Below, piece after piece: positions 7,907 through 16,762 of a stretch of DNA of 64,000 nucleotides (position 1 is the first letter of the stretch; each line of letters opens with the position of its first letter). Source of the DNA: Spongiimicrobium salis (lineage in GTDB: Bacteria > Bacteroidota > Bacteroidia > Flavobacteriales > Flavobacteriaceae); contig NZ_JBHEQA010000008.1 of assembly GCF_043678055.1 (NCBI RefSeq), positions 62,001 to 126,000 of the forward strand, written 5' to 3'. The position numbers and the translations under genes are program-made. A model generated the notes under the pieces. The model did no database searches. It was not told where the DNA came from and was given only the letters and a program-made list of their open reading frames with translations.

Positions 7907-9244
7907 ATGAAGCGTTACTTGCAAATCACTTTTTTCCTGCTGCTCTGTTTTCCATTTATAAGTGCAGCACAAGGTTTTCGTTTGCCTGAAGGGAAAAAAA
8001 CTGAAAAAGTAAAGTTCGAATTGATCAACAATCTTATTGTTATTCCCATGGAGGTCAATGGTGCAAAATTGTCTTTCATTCTGGACTCGGGAGTAACCAG
8101 GCCTATCCTGTTCAACCTCTTTGATCAAGATTCCTTGCAGATAAACAATGTCTCTGAAATTACCATTAAGGGTTTGGGGGAAGACGGTGGAATTCAAGCC
8201 TTGAAATCGGGCGGAAATATATTTAGGCTGAAACAAATTCAAAATCCGCAACAACTCTTATATGTGGTATTGGACAATGATTTAAATTTTTCTCCTTCCT
8301 TGGGAGTTCCCATTCATGGTATTATTGGTTATGATCTTTTTCGGGATTTTGTTGTTGAAATCAATTATAGCAGTAAAGTTCTTAAATTCCATGACCCCAA
8401 ATATTTTCAACCTAAAGAACATAAGAAAACCTCAGTTCTACCTTTGGCCATTCTTCATAGAAAACCTTATATAGAAGGTAATGTCTTTTTGGATGAAAAA
8501 GAGGATATCCCGGTCAAACTTATGGTAGATACAGGAAGTAGTGATGCGGTTTGGCTTTTTCCTGATGAGGAAAAAGGAATGCGGGTTCCCGATAAAAGTT
8601 ATGAAGACTTTTTAGGAAAAGGTTTAGGAGGAAAAATCTATGGCAAAAGAACTAAAATTAAAAGTGTTAACATAGGTGGTTTTCAGATGAACGATGCTAA
8701 GGCAGCTTTTCCACATATGGATTCTTTTAGTGCATTTGGAACAAGAAAAGATCGTAATGGAAGTGTTGGCGGAGAAATTCTGAAACGCTTCAATATTATT
8801 TTTGATTATGGAAATAATAAGGTGTTTCTCAAAAAAAACCGACTATTTAATGCTCCTTTTCAATACAACTTTAGTGGTATAGAATTACAACACAATGGGG
8901 TACGATATATTGCCGAAAGAATCGCCAATTATGGTGGCGCAGGAAAAGTAGATGATAAGTCGCCCTTAGGAGATGTATCTATCATTTTGGACAATAGAAC
9001 CAAAATAAGTGTAGTACCCGAAATTATTGTCTCCGGAATTCGGGCAGGGAGCCCTGCCGAAGAAGCAGGATTGCAGGAAGGAGATGTTATTTTGGCGGTA
9101 AATGGGAAAAGAGTGCATACCTATAAATTACAGGAGATTCTAGGGCTTTTGAATGCTAAAGAGGGTAAACGTATGCGCGTTTTGATAAATCGCTACGGAA
9201 AAGATGTGCTTTTCAGTTTTGTGTTGACCAATGCGTTCAAATAA
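7907..9244 (+). CDS. Secreted retropepsin-like aspartyl protease with C-terminal PDZ domain
   Basis: A 445-aa exported protein with a signal peptide ending FISAAQG. There are two aspartyl-protease-like lobes: the first carries D60-S-G (FILDSGVTRP) and the second the canonical D208-T-G (LMVDTGSSDAVW). Unlike single-lobe retropepsins this looks like two half-domains in one chain, with the first in a variant DSG form. A PDZ domain occupies about residues 365-445 (AGSPAEEAGLQEGDVILAVN). The family is common in Bacteroidota and the substrate is unknown. It is transcribed alone and followed by a bidirectional terminator. Confidence 0.85.
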   Translation: MKRYLQITFFLLLCFPFISAAQGFRLPEGKKTEKVKFELINNLIVIPMEVNGAKLSFILDSGVTRPILFNLFDQDSLQINNVSEITIKGLGEDGGIQALKSGGNIFRLKQIQNPQQLLYVVLDNDLNFSPSLGVPIHGIIGYDLFRDFVVEINYSSKVLKFHDPKYFQPKEHKKTSVLPLAILHRKPYIEGNVFLDEKEDIPVKLMVDTGSSDAVWLFPDEEKGMRVPDKSYEDFLGKGLGGKIYGKRTKIKSVNIGGFQMNDAKAAFPHMDSFSAFGTRKDRNGSVGGEILKRFNIIFDYGNNKVFLKKNRLFNAPFQYNFSGIELQHNGVRYIAERIANYGGAGKVDDKSPLGDVSIILDNRTKISVVPEIIVSGIRAGSPAEEAGLQEGDVILAVNGKRVHTYKLQEILGLLNAKEGKRMRVLINRYGKDVLFSFVLTNAFK

Positions 9245-9246
9245 AA

Positions 9247-9273
9247 AAGCCCTTCAACATATTGAAAGGCTTT
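9247..9273. terminator. Bidirectional terminator between aspartyl protease and DUF1573 genes
   Basis: The arms AAGCCCTTCAA and TTGAAAGGCTT pair over 11 positions, with one G-U pair in the minus transcript. A-rich and T-rich flanks are on both sides. It sits between two convergent genes, so it can serve both. Confidence 0.8.
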
Positions 9274-9295
9274 CTTTATCTATTTGATTAATAGT

Positions 9296-9688
9296 TTATT
9301 TTGTTCCTTCCGGAGCCATAACCTCACCCTTTATTTTTAAGACTTTAGTAGGCGTGTCCGCATTGGAAATAACCGTAATGGCTTTTCTTATTTTTCCAAC
9401 TCTGTTGGTGTCATATTTAACTTGAATCTCACCCGTTTTTCCCGGTAAAATAGGAGCCTCAGGTTTCTTGGGGATAGTACACCCACAACTAGAACTTACT
9501 TTTGTAATGATTAATGGGGCACTTCCCGTATTGGTAAACTGAAATACGCGCACTCCGTCACTGCCTTTGGCAATTTCTCCGTAATCAACAGTTTCAGCTT
9601 TAAACTCAATTTTAGCTGCCTTGTCTTGGGCAGTAACACTATATCCAAGTAGGCTTACGAATAATACTAGTACTATTTTTTTCATCAT
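9296..9688 (-). CDS. DUF1573 family exported protein
   Basis: A 130-aa protein with a signal peptide (MMKKIVLVLFVSLLGYSVTA). One immunoglobulin-like DUF1573 domain follows, recognised by FKAETVDYGEIAKG, FQFTNTGSAPLIITKV, the SSCGCT motif and the YDTNRVGKIRKAITV strand. The two Cys of CGC could form a disulfide or bind metal. DUF1573 proteins are abundant in Bacteroidota envelopes without a settled function. A possible promoter is the complement of CAAATTTA at 9710-9717, with a CAA at 9738-9740. Confidence 0.9.
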   Translation of the reverse strand: MMKKIVLVLFVSLLGYSVTAQDKAAKIEFKAETVDYGEIAKGSDGVRVFQFTNTGSAPLIITKVSSSCGCTIPKKPEAPILPGKTGEIQVKYDTNRVGKIRKAITVISNADTPTKVLKIKGEVMAPEGTK

Positions 9689-9746
9689 TTTTTAGTTTTG
9701 GGTGAATACCAAATTTAAATGTTTTTATATGAACGTCCAAAATTCT

Positions 9747-9776
9747 TTTGTTATCAACTAACGTTACTTATTTTTG
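9747..9776 (+). promoter_or_regulatory. Consensus Bacteroidota promoter of valS
   Basis: TTTG at 9747-9750, 18 bases, then TATTTTTG at 9769-9776, matching the -33/-7 (TTTG and TAnnTTTG) consensus. Transcription would start near 9782, giving a leader of about 105 bases before valS. Confidence 0.75.
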
Positions 9777-9886
9777 TTTCGTATTTAAATTTAGGTAAAA
9801 AAAACCCGTATTGTTATAATTTAACATAACCCGCATGCAAAAGCGGACAATGCGACCAATAGTAAACAAAAACTGTTCCGAAAATC

Positions 9887-12520
9887 ATGGATATCCCGTC
9901 TAAATATGACCCCCAGAAAGTAGAAAACCACTGGTATGACTACTGGATGAAGCACAATTATTTTCATTCTACACCCGATGAAAGAGAGTCATATACCATC
10001 GTAATTCCGCCTCCCAATGTTACCGGGGTGCTCCATATGGGACATATGTTGAATAATACTATTCAGGACGTATTGGTCCGGAGAGCCCGTCTTATGGGGA
10101 AAAACGCCTGTTGGGTGCCCGGAACAGATCATGCTTCCATTGCCACAGAAGCAAAGGTAGTCGCTAAACTTAAGGGAGAAGGTATTCAAAAGTCTGACTT
10201 AACACGGGATGCCTTCTTAAAACATGCTTGGGATTGGACGCATGAGTACGGAGGAGTGATTTTAGAGCAATTAAAAAAATTGGGATGTTCCTGCGATTGG
10301 GAGCGAACCGCCTTTACTTTAGATGACAAAATGTCCGCTTCTGTAATCAAAGTCTTTGTAGAACTTTTCAATAAAGGCCTGATTTATAGGGGACATCGAA
10401 TGGTGAATTGGGATCCAGAAGCAAAGACAACCCTTTCCGATGAAGAAGTAATTTATCAGGAAAAGCAAGGACTTTTGTATTATTTGGCTTATGCGATTGA
10501 AGGTTCTGATGAAAAGGTAACCATTGCAACCACAAGACCTGAGACCATTTTGGGCGATACCGCCATTTGTATCAACCCAAATGATGAACGTTATGCCCAT
10601 TTAAAGGGAAAACGAGCCATAGTACCTTTAACCGATCGCACTATTCCAATCATAGAGGATACCTATGTGGATATGGAATTTGGAACCGGATGCCTAAAAG
10701 TAACTCCTGCCCATGATATTAATGATAAAGCTTTGGGAGAGAAGCATCAATTGGAGGTTATTGATATTTTCAATGCGGATGCCAGCCTCAATAGCAATGG
10801 CCTGCATTATCAGGGAAAAGACCGTTTTGTGGTTCGAAAGGAGATTTCAAAAGAACTGGAAGAAAAAGGTTTTTTGATTAAGACCGAACAACATATTAAT
10901 AAGGTTGGAACTTCTGAGCGCACCAAAGCGGTTATAGAACCTCGCTTGTCCGATCAATGGTTTCTTAAAATGGAAGATTTGGTCAAGCCTGCTATCAAGG
11001 CGGTATTGGAGGATGAAGAGGTTAAATTGTTTCCAAAAAAGTTTGAAAACACCTATCGTCATTGGATGGAGAATATCCGAGATTGGAATATATCCCGGCA
11101 ATTGTGGTGGGGCCATCAAATACCCGCATTCTATTATGGTGATGGGCAGAACGACTTTGTCGTAGCGGAAACCAAGGAAGAAGCATTGGTATTGGCCAAT
11201 GAAAAACAAAATACAGGTAGCCCATTGACTTTGGAAGACCTACGACAAGATGAAGATGCGTTGGATACTTGGTTCTCCTCTTGGTTATGGCCTATAAGTG
11301 TTTTTAATGGAATACTGGAGCCAGATAATGAGGAGATTCAATATTATTACCCTACCAATGACCTGGTAACAGGGCCGGATATCATTTTTTTCTGGGTAGC
11401 TCGAATGATTATATCGGGTTATGAGTTTCGAGGAAAACGACCTTTTGAAAATGTATATTTCACTGGTTTGGTACGGGATAAACAGCGCAGAAAGATGTCC
11501 AAACAATTGGGCAATTCCCCGGATGCGCTAAAATTAATCGAAGAATATGGTGCAGACGGAGTGCGCGTAGGACTATTGTTGAGTTCTGCAGCGGGGAACG
11601 ATTTGATGTTCGATGAAGCCTTGTGTCAGCAAGGAAAGAACTTTGCCAATAAAATATGGAATGGCTTTCGCTTATTAAAAGGTTGGGAAGTGGCCGATTT
11701 GCCACAGCCCGAAGCTTCAAAGATCGGTTTGGCATGGTATGCGTCAAAGTTTAACCAAGCCTTGATCGAAATTGAAGATCATTTCAGTAAATATCGGATT
11801 TCAGATGCGTTGATGGCCACCTATAAATTAATTTGGGATGATTATAGTAGTTGGCTATTGGAAATCATAAAACCGGCCTATCAGGAGCCCATTGATCGAA
11901 TTACCTATGAAGCGGTTATCGGATTATTTGAACAAAACCTGAAATTACTACATCCCTTTATGCCATTCCTAACGGAAGAAGTATGGCAATATATCAGCCC
12001 TCGTACACCCGAACAAGCTTTGGTGGTGTCGCAATGGCCTAAACAGGGTGAAATTGATAAGACACTTATTCAAGATTTTGCATTTACCATGGAAGTTATT
12101 TCGGGAGTGAGAACGATACGAAAAGAGAAAAATATTGCCAATAAAGATGCACTTACCCTCTCCTTAATTAATAAGGAAGGAATTTCGGAAGCCTATAATG
12201 CTATTTTGAAAAAATTGACCAATCTTTCGGAAATCAGCGATGTACATGCTCCAGTGGATGGGGCGCTCTCTTTTCGCGTAAAAAGTAATGAATATTTTGT
12301 GCCTATCATAGGCGCTATTGATGTAGCGGCAGAAATTGCTAAAATTGAAGAAGAATTGAAGTATACGAAAGGCTTTCTTATATCGGTCCAAAAAAAGCTA
12401 GGGAACGAACGCTTCGTGAACAATGCCCCGGAACAAGTAGTGGCTACGGAAAAAAAGAAAGCATCTGATGCTGAAGCAAAAATCGCCACCTTGGAGAAAA
12501 GTTTGGCGGGATTACAATAA
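9887..12520 (+). CDS. valS: Valine--tRNA ligase
   Basis: Class I aminoacyl-tRNA synthetase charging tRNA-Val. At 877 aa it is full length. The HIGH signature appears as H50-M-G-H53 after PPPNVTGVL, and the KMSKS loop as KMSKQ near residue 536. The CP1 editing domain (ATTRPETILGDTA) and the valyl-specific RQLWWGHQIPAFYY segment are present. The C-terminal coiled-coil arm that contacts tRNA runs through about residues 810-877 (VAAEIAKIEEELKYTKGFL). Single-gene transcript with its own promoter and strong terminator. Confidence 0.97.
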   Translation: MDIPSKYDPQKVENHWYDYWMKHNYFHSTPDERESYTIVIPPPNVTGVLHMGHMLNNTIQDVLVRRARLMGKNACWVPGTDHASIATEAKVVAKLKGEGIQKSDLTRDAFLKHAWDWTHEYGGVILEQLKKLGCSCDWERTAFTLDDKMSASVIKVFVELFNKGLIYRGHRMVNWDPEAKTTLSDEEVIYQEKQGLLYYLAYAIEGSDEKVTIATTRPETILGDTAICINPNDERYAHLKGKRAIVPLTDRTIPIIEDTYVDMEFGTGCLKVTPAHDINDKALGEKHQLEVIDIFNADASLNSNGLHYQGKDRFVVRKEISKELEEKGFLIKTEQHINKVGTSERTKAVIEPRLSDQWFLKMEDLVKPAIKAVLEDEEVKLFPKKFENTYRHWMENIRDWNISRQLWWGHQIPAFYYGDGQNDFVVAETKEEALVLANEKQNTGSPLTLEDLRQDEDALDTWFSSWLWPISVFNGILEPDNEEIQYYYPTNDLVTGPDIIFFWVARMIISGYEFRGKRPFENVYFTGLVRDKQRRKMSKQLGNSPDALKLIEEYGADGVRVGLLLSSAAGNDLMFDEALCQQGKNFANKIWNGFRLLKGWEVADLPQPEASKIGLAWYASKFNQALIEIEDHFSKYRISDALMATYKLIWDDYSSWLLEIIKPAYQEPIDRITYEAVIGLFEQNLKLLHPFMPFLTEEVWQYISPRTPEQALVVSQWPKQGEIDKTLIQDFAFTMEVISGVRTIRKEKNIANKDALTLSLINKEGISEAYNAILKKLTNLSEISDVHAPVDGALSFRVKSNEYFVPIIGAIDVAAEIAKIEEELKYTKGFLISVQKKLGNERFVNNAPEQVVATEKKKASDAEAKIATLEKSLAGLQ

Positions 12521-12549
12521 ATTAGTTCCTTTCAGGAAAGTACCTTTGA

Positions 12550-12605
12550 CCCTTAAGTAGTTTGAACAAAACGCATCTTGTTCAAGTACTATTTAAGGGT
12601 TTTTT
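12550..12605 (+). terminator. Rho-independent terminator of valS
   Basis: A long imperfect hairpin runs from CCCTTAAGTAG at 12550, through TTGAACAA/TTGTTCAA in the middle, to TTAAGGG ending at 12599, followed by a run of six T. It ends 29 to 85 bases after the valS stop. Confidence 0.88.
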
Positions 12606-13154
12606 AGTTTTTTTGCCTTTTTTTTCGCCTCATTTCAATTCCTTTTTAACCACAGTTTTTAAAAGTGCTAAAAAGTCAACTTCCTTAAAATTAGGGGTAC
12701 ACGGAGAATTTACAATCGTAATTTTTCACTTTTAAAGCCAATTTTTCCTTCTTAAGCAGTTTCTTAAGGATTTAACGACAATAAATAACGTGCTTTGTCC
12801 TGTGCTTATGAAAAAGCGAAGTTTTTAGAAATTGTTGTGAAAAGTAAATGAGGTGAAATCACCGAAAATCAAAAATTGCTATTGAAAAAGAAATTTACTT
12901 TTTAATGAAGATTGTTATTGAAAAAGAAGAAGGAGGAATAGGAGGGTCGATTCGTCGGTTCTCCTTTCTTTTAAGTAAACTTCGAAGGCAGTAAACAAAA
13001 TTTTATACAAAGAGTTATAACAGAATTATGGAATTTATATAACTTTTGTATCTTAAAAAATAACAGCTTGTTGTAATGATTTATGATTAATTAGACTATA
13101 TATCTACAACTAAGGGCTTAAAATATAGGTAAATATCATTGCCCCCAAAAAGGA
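12606..13154. other. Gene-poor gap with degenerate repeats and a purine/pyrimidine hairpin
   Basis: There is no convincing gene in this stretch. Three related segments follow one another: AAATTGTTGTGAAAAG near 12829, AAATTGCTATTGAAAAAGAA near 12873 and GATTGTTATTGAAAAAGAA near 12911. Spacing is about 36-44 bases, which suggests decayed tandem copies. The last copy runs into an imperfect inverted repeat (purine arm 12924-12937, pyrimidine arm CTCCTTTCTTTT 12963-12974). A short perfect dyad, GGTGA-AA-TCACC, lies near 12852-12863. A 29-codon ATG frame starts at 12907 over the last repeat, but nothing supports it as a gene. A near-consensus -7 (TAACTTTTG, one base too long) lies close to 13040. 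Confidence 0.4.
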
Positions 13155-13580
13155 ATGAACGCAAAATTAAAAATATTCATAGTTGGCTTTTTACTCCTCT
13201 TATTATTAGGAGGGAGCTATTTGTATTTTGAGTATACAAAGCCTCCAATGGATATTGAGAATGTAAAAACGGAAGTAGAAGTAAGCTCAAAAAATCTGGC
13301 CGCTATGTTTCATATGGACAAGGATAGGGCCAATAGTACTTTCGTGGAAAAAACAATAGAAGTAGAAGGAATAATAGATAAAATAATATTTAAGAACGAC
13401 CATTATTCCGTATTTTTGCAGGCGCAAGAAAAAGGCTCAAAAATTATTTGTGCTATGAAGCCTTCAAAATCAGATCGTATTAAAAATTTAAAACCTGGGG
13501 AGAATGTGCGTTTAAAAGGAATTTGTAAAGGCTACCTCTCAGACGTCATTATGTTAAATTGCATACTAGCAAATAAATAG
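13155..13580 (+). CDS. OB-fold (tRNA_anti-like) membrane-anchored protein
   Basis: A 141-aa protein with one N-terminal membrane helix (about 7-25, IVGFLLLLLLGGSYLYF) and then a periplasmic tRNA_anti-like OB-fold domain. Recognisable segments are SSKNLAAMFHMDKDRANSTF, KTIEVEGIIDKI, GENVRLKGICKGYLSDVIML and a terminal NC pair. It is five bases upstream of a YceI-like gene, which in turn overlaps a DUF5777 gene, so the three are probably one transcript. I recall this trio recurring in Bacteroidota; the shared function is unknown but lies in the envelope. Confidence 0.85.
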   Translation: MNAKLKIFIVGFLLLLLLGGSYLYFEYTKPPMDIENVKTEVEVSSKNLAAMFHMDKDRANSTFVEKTIEVEGIIDKIIFKNDHYSVFLQAQEKGSKIICAMKPSKSDRIKNLKPGENVRLKGICKGYLSDVIMLNCILANK

Positions 13581-13585
13581 AAACG

Positions 13586-14137
13586 ATGAATAAAATATAT
13601 ACACTACTATGTATGGTAATGGTTTATGGAGGCTTTGCACAGAGCAATAATGTCATTCAAGATAATTTGGGACAGGTAACCTTCTTTTCATATACTTCGG
13701 TAGAAAATATAGAAGCTGTAAACAATACGGTGCAAACAGCTATAGATTTATCTAATGAGGTTATTGTGGTTAGTATGTTGATGCGTACGTTTGAATTCAA
13801 AAAAGCCTTGATGCAAGAGCATTTTAATGAAAGTTATGTGGAATCCGATTTATATCCAACCTTGACTTTTAAAGGGAAAATAGAAGGAATTGGTGACATT
13901 GGCTCCGGCGATTCCAGAACGACCTTGGTTAGTGGGGATATGACCTTCCATGGGGTTGAAAAAAAGGTAGAAGTAAAGACAAAGATTGAAAATAAGGAGG
14001 GGAAGTATACCTTATCCGGGGGATTTGAGATCAATATCGATGACTATGAAATAAAGGTTCCAGGTCTATTGGCACCGAATATTGCGAAAACTATTGAAAT
14101 TACATTTAGATTTGAATATGAATCCAACGAGCAGTAA
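13586..14137 (+). CDS. YceI-family periplasmic protein
   Basis: A 183-aa protein with a signal peptide ending GGFAQS. It has a YceI-type lipocalin-like beta-barrel: GQVTFFSYTSVENIEAVNN, MLMRTFEFKKALMQEHFNE, SDLYPTLTFKGKI, VSGDMTFHGVEKKVEV and the C-terminal FEINIDDYEI. YceI proteins bind isoprenoid-like lipids in a hydrophobic pocket. Middle gene of the OB-fold/YceI/DUF5777 cluster. A second, unrelated YceI gene lies at 58313-58891. Confidence 0.9.
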   Translation: MNKIYTLLCMVMVYGGFAQSNNVIQDNLGQVTFFSYTSVENIEAVNNTVQTAIDLSNEVIVVSMLMRTFEFKKALMQEHFNESYVESDLYPTLTFKGKIEGIGDIGSGDSRTTLVSGDMTFHGVEKKVEVKTKIENKEGKYTLSGGFEINIDDYEIKVPGLLAPNIAKTIEITFRFEYESNEQ

Positions 14138-15074
14138 AATTGTTTATGCATTCCTAATTTTTTTGTGCTTCCATAATGTTGTTCAAGCGCAAGATGATTT
14201 GTTTGCCCTTTTGGAAAAAAGCGCTCCGGATGTTCCTAATTACACACAGGCGACATTCAAGGCCAATAGACTATTGATTACGCAATCGGTAGAGACGCGC
14301 AGAAAAAACACCTTAGAAATTAATGTGATTACAAAGTATTGGAATACTCCAGAGCAGACAACAAACAGTTTTGGGGCAGATCGTGTCAATACACGTTTTG
14401 GCATCGACTATTCTTTCTCCGATCGTTTTACTGCAGGATTTGGTGTGGGAACTTTTGACGGGACATTTAATCTCTTGGGAAAATATCGTTTGGTCCGGCA
14501 ACGAGCAGATAAAAAAGGAGCTGGAATTGGAATTACTTTAGTGCAGAGTTCTTCCTATCTAACACGTAGTTTCAATCATGTAATCCTTCCTGAGGATTCT
14601 TCGGAACGCTTCTCATTTGCAAGTCAAGTGATTTTTGCAAAAAAGGTAGATAGGAATTTATCGTTGCAAATTACCCCTACCTATGTCCATAGGACCTCCC
14701 AGCAGTTTGAACCCGATGGAGATGATAACAACCATTTTGCAGTTGGTTTTGGAGCACGGTATAAATTGGGAGGGCATGTTTCCATAGCTTCTGAATATTA
14801 TTATGTGGCCAATAGAGTAGATGGAATACACGCCTTTGATCCTTTTGCTATTGGTGTAAATTGGGAAGTAAGTGATTTAATATTGCAATTTAGCCTCACC
14901 AATACACGTAGCTTTGACGAGCCTACAAATATTACATTGACCACTCAGAATTTTAATTTCAGGGATGGTAATCTGCATATTGGTGTAAGTGGCACCTACG
15001 TCTTACACTTTAATAACAAGAAAAAGCGTAGTGCCAAGAAGTTAAGAAAACAACAGAAAAAGGCTTCTGAATAG
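14118..15074 (+). CDS. DUF5777 family beta-barrel protein
   Basis: A 318-aa protein predicted to be an outer-membrane barrel. I chose ATG 14118 because it gives a clean signal peptide ending VVQAQ before DDLFALLEK; an upstream in-frame ATG at 14082 would add twelve residues inside the YceI gene. The start lies 20 bases inside the YceI gene, so translation is probably coupled. The body has alternating beta strands (NTLEINVITKYW, RFGIDYSFSDRFTAGFGVG) and a very basic C-terminal tail (NNKKKRSAKKLRKQQKK), which is unusual for a barrel end. Confidence 0.85.
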   Translation: MNPTSSKIVYAFLIFLCFHNVVQAQDDLFALLEKSAPDVPNYTQATFKANRLLITQSVETRRKNTLEINVITKYWNTPEQTTNSFGADRVNTRFGIDYSFSDRFTAGFGVGTFDGTFNLLGKYRLVRQRADKKGAGIGITLVQSSSYLTRSFNHVILPEDSSERFSFASQVIFAKKVDRNLSLQITPTYVHRTSQQFEPDGDDNNHFAVGFGARYKLGGHVSIASEYYYVANRVDGIHAFDPFAIGVNWEVSDLILQFSLTNTRSFDEPTNITLTTQNFNFRDGNLHIGVSGTYVLHFNNKKKRSAKKLRKQQKKASE

Positions 15075-15267
15075 GAATAGTTCTTCTTTATACCTGAAGG
15101 TCGGGATTCCCATGATTTTTAGCAGTGTTCTTTCTAGAGGAACAATACTTTTATAACCCAAGGGGACCATATTGTTGTATAAATAGGTGAATCTCTTTAC
15201 TTCTAATGAAGTCTAATGTCAATCCAATTATACGAAATCTATAAGATATAAAACTATGGTATCACCT

Positions 15268-16461
15268 CTAGAGATTAAGCCATTGTTTAAATTCGGAGGC
15301 TTTATTCTTTCCTATAATGATATCCACTTCGGATTTCGGAATAACTAGTATTTTTAATTGACTATTGCCGTAACGAATGATTTTCTCAATGGATGAAATG
15401 GCAATAATAAATTGCCTATTGGCCCTATAAAAAATACTGCTGTCCAAGCTAGAGAAGAGCTCATCAAGACTATTATTGGCCGTAGATCGTTTTCCATTGG
15501 TCTGAACGACATAGGTAATGGTGTTTTCGGTATAGATATAGGCAATATCATCCGTGGAAACGGGCAACAATTCATTTCGTAAATAGGTGAGAATTCGTTT
15601 TTTGCCCTTTTCTTTTTCTATAGTTGTATTGGTATCGCTTTTGGATTTTTCATCGGTGACTTCTTCCGGAGAAGGTTCCGGTTTTTCCTGCACTACTTCT
15701 TCAGCTTTCGCTTTTTCTTCGCTCACTTTTTGCTGATATTCGCCTAAGGCCGAATTTAATTTGGCCAAATTGAGCACTTCATCTTCCAGTTTCTTTTTCT
15801 CACTTTCCAAATTCTTTTCATACATACTTCCAATGAGACGTACCACAATTACAGAGGTTAAGACTAGGAAGAATCCCATAATTAGAAGCGTAATGTAAAA
15901 TTGATTTCTTAAGCTATCCAATCTATTGGAAATAGAAGTGAGATTTACTAAAGAAGCTACGATCCAGTCAGAATTAATAGTATTTACACCGGACAAGTAA
16001 ATTACCTCCATCGTTCCACCAATATCTTCTGCCGTACTTATTTCTCCAGCTTCCTGTTTTCGAATAAAAAACTCATAAAAATCTCTTGTTGTTATTTCCG
16101 AATCTATAGAAAGTTTAAGGCTTTCATCATATTTGATCGTTCTGCCTCTTTGCGTGCCTTCGGGATGACAGATTACTCTACCGGACCAATCCAAAACTGC
16201 AATAGATCCATTTTTGGAGTCAGATTCTGAAAGCAAATTTTGAATATGTTGTTTTAGGTCATCTTTATCCAATCCTTTTGCAAGTTGATAACCAATAAGG
16301 CTCGCCACTTTTTTACTTTCCTGTTTATTGGATTCCAGTACGGAATCAAACAATTCAAAAGTACTGGCTTTTACAAAAAATTGGGTTGCAATTCCTGCAA
16401 CTAGAATAAATATTATAGTAACCGATAAAAAGGTAAAAAGATAAAGTCTGTCTTTTCTCAT
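15268..16461 (-). CDS. Membrane-tethered LytTR transcription regulator with extracytoplasmic sensor domain
   Basis: A 397-aa protein with two membrane helices (about 7-29 and 188-210) flanking a 150-residue extracytoplasmic domain. That domain resembles a Cache/PAS-like sensor (GSIAVLDWSGRVICHPEGTQ and SDWIVASLVNLTSI). The cytoplasmic side has a coiled coil (215-255), an acidic Pro/Glu/Lys linker, and a C-terminal LytTR DNA-binding domain (about 293-397). Key LytTR motifs are ILTYLRNELLPVSTDDIAYI and FYRANRQFIIAISSIEKII. This is a one-component signal transducer: no kinase or receiver is present. It diverges from the spondin lipoprotein gene, its most obvious candidate target. Confidence 0.85.
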   Translation of the reverse strand: MRKDRLYLFTFLSVTIIFILVAGIATQFFVKASTFELFDSVLESNKQESKKVASLIGYQLAKGLDKDDLKQHIQNLLSESDSKNGSIAVLDWSGRVICHPEGTQRGRTIKYDESLKLSIDSEITTRDFYEFFIRKQEAGEISTAEDIGGTMEVIYLSGVNTINSDWIVASLVNLTSISNRLDSLRNQFYITLLIMGFFLVLTSVIVVRLIGSMYEKNLESEKKKLEDEVLNLAKLNSALGEYQQKVSEEKAKAEEVVQEKPEPSPEEVTDEKSKSDTNTTIEKEKGKKRILTYLRNELLPVSTDDIAYIYTENTITYVVQTNGKRSTANNSLDELFSSLDSSIFYRANRQFIIAISSIEKIIRYGNSQLKILVIPKSEVDIIIGKNKASEFKQWLNL

Positions 16462-16762
16462 TTTAATTGTTCAATAATCATAGCGGTTCAACCTTGCGAA
16501 GATAACCTTTATCCTTCAATTATTAAATATGGACAAATTCTCCATCCACAATAGTGGGGAATATCATATGGGATACGATCCACGTCTTTTCGATAAAATA
16601 AAGAAGAATAAGAAAGTCAATATTTCACTTTTAAGCCTAAAATTTCCCGTTCAGAACATTTTAGTAGGTGCAAACGTCCATAAATACTCAATTTTGTCCT
16701 GTCTTAGAAAAAGAAGAAAACGAAAGACAATTGAAAAATTAGTAATTAAAAAAACAAACGTA
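16462..16762. other. Divergent intergenic region between LytTR regulator and spondin lipoprotein
   Basis: 301 bases separate the regulator start from the preferred lipoprotein start. I found no exact TAnnTTTG box in either direction, although the downstream gene has the codon bias of a highly expressed gene. Expression may thus depend on an activator. The frame of the lipoprotein is open back to 16529, but that extension lacks any signal sequence and is probably leader RNA. Confidence 0.5.

Noticed and set aside
16529..16762. 78-codon N-terminal extension of the spondin lipoprotein
   Set aside because: Would bury the lipobox signal peptide in the interior; basic, low-quality sequence that looks like a leader region.
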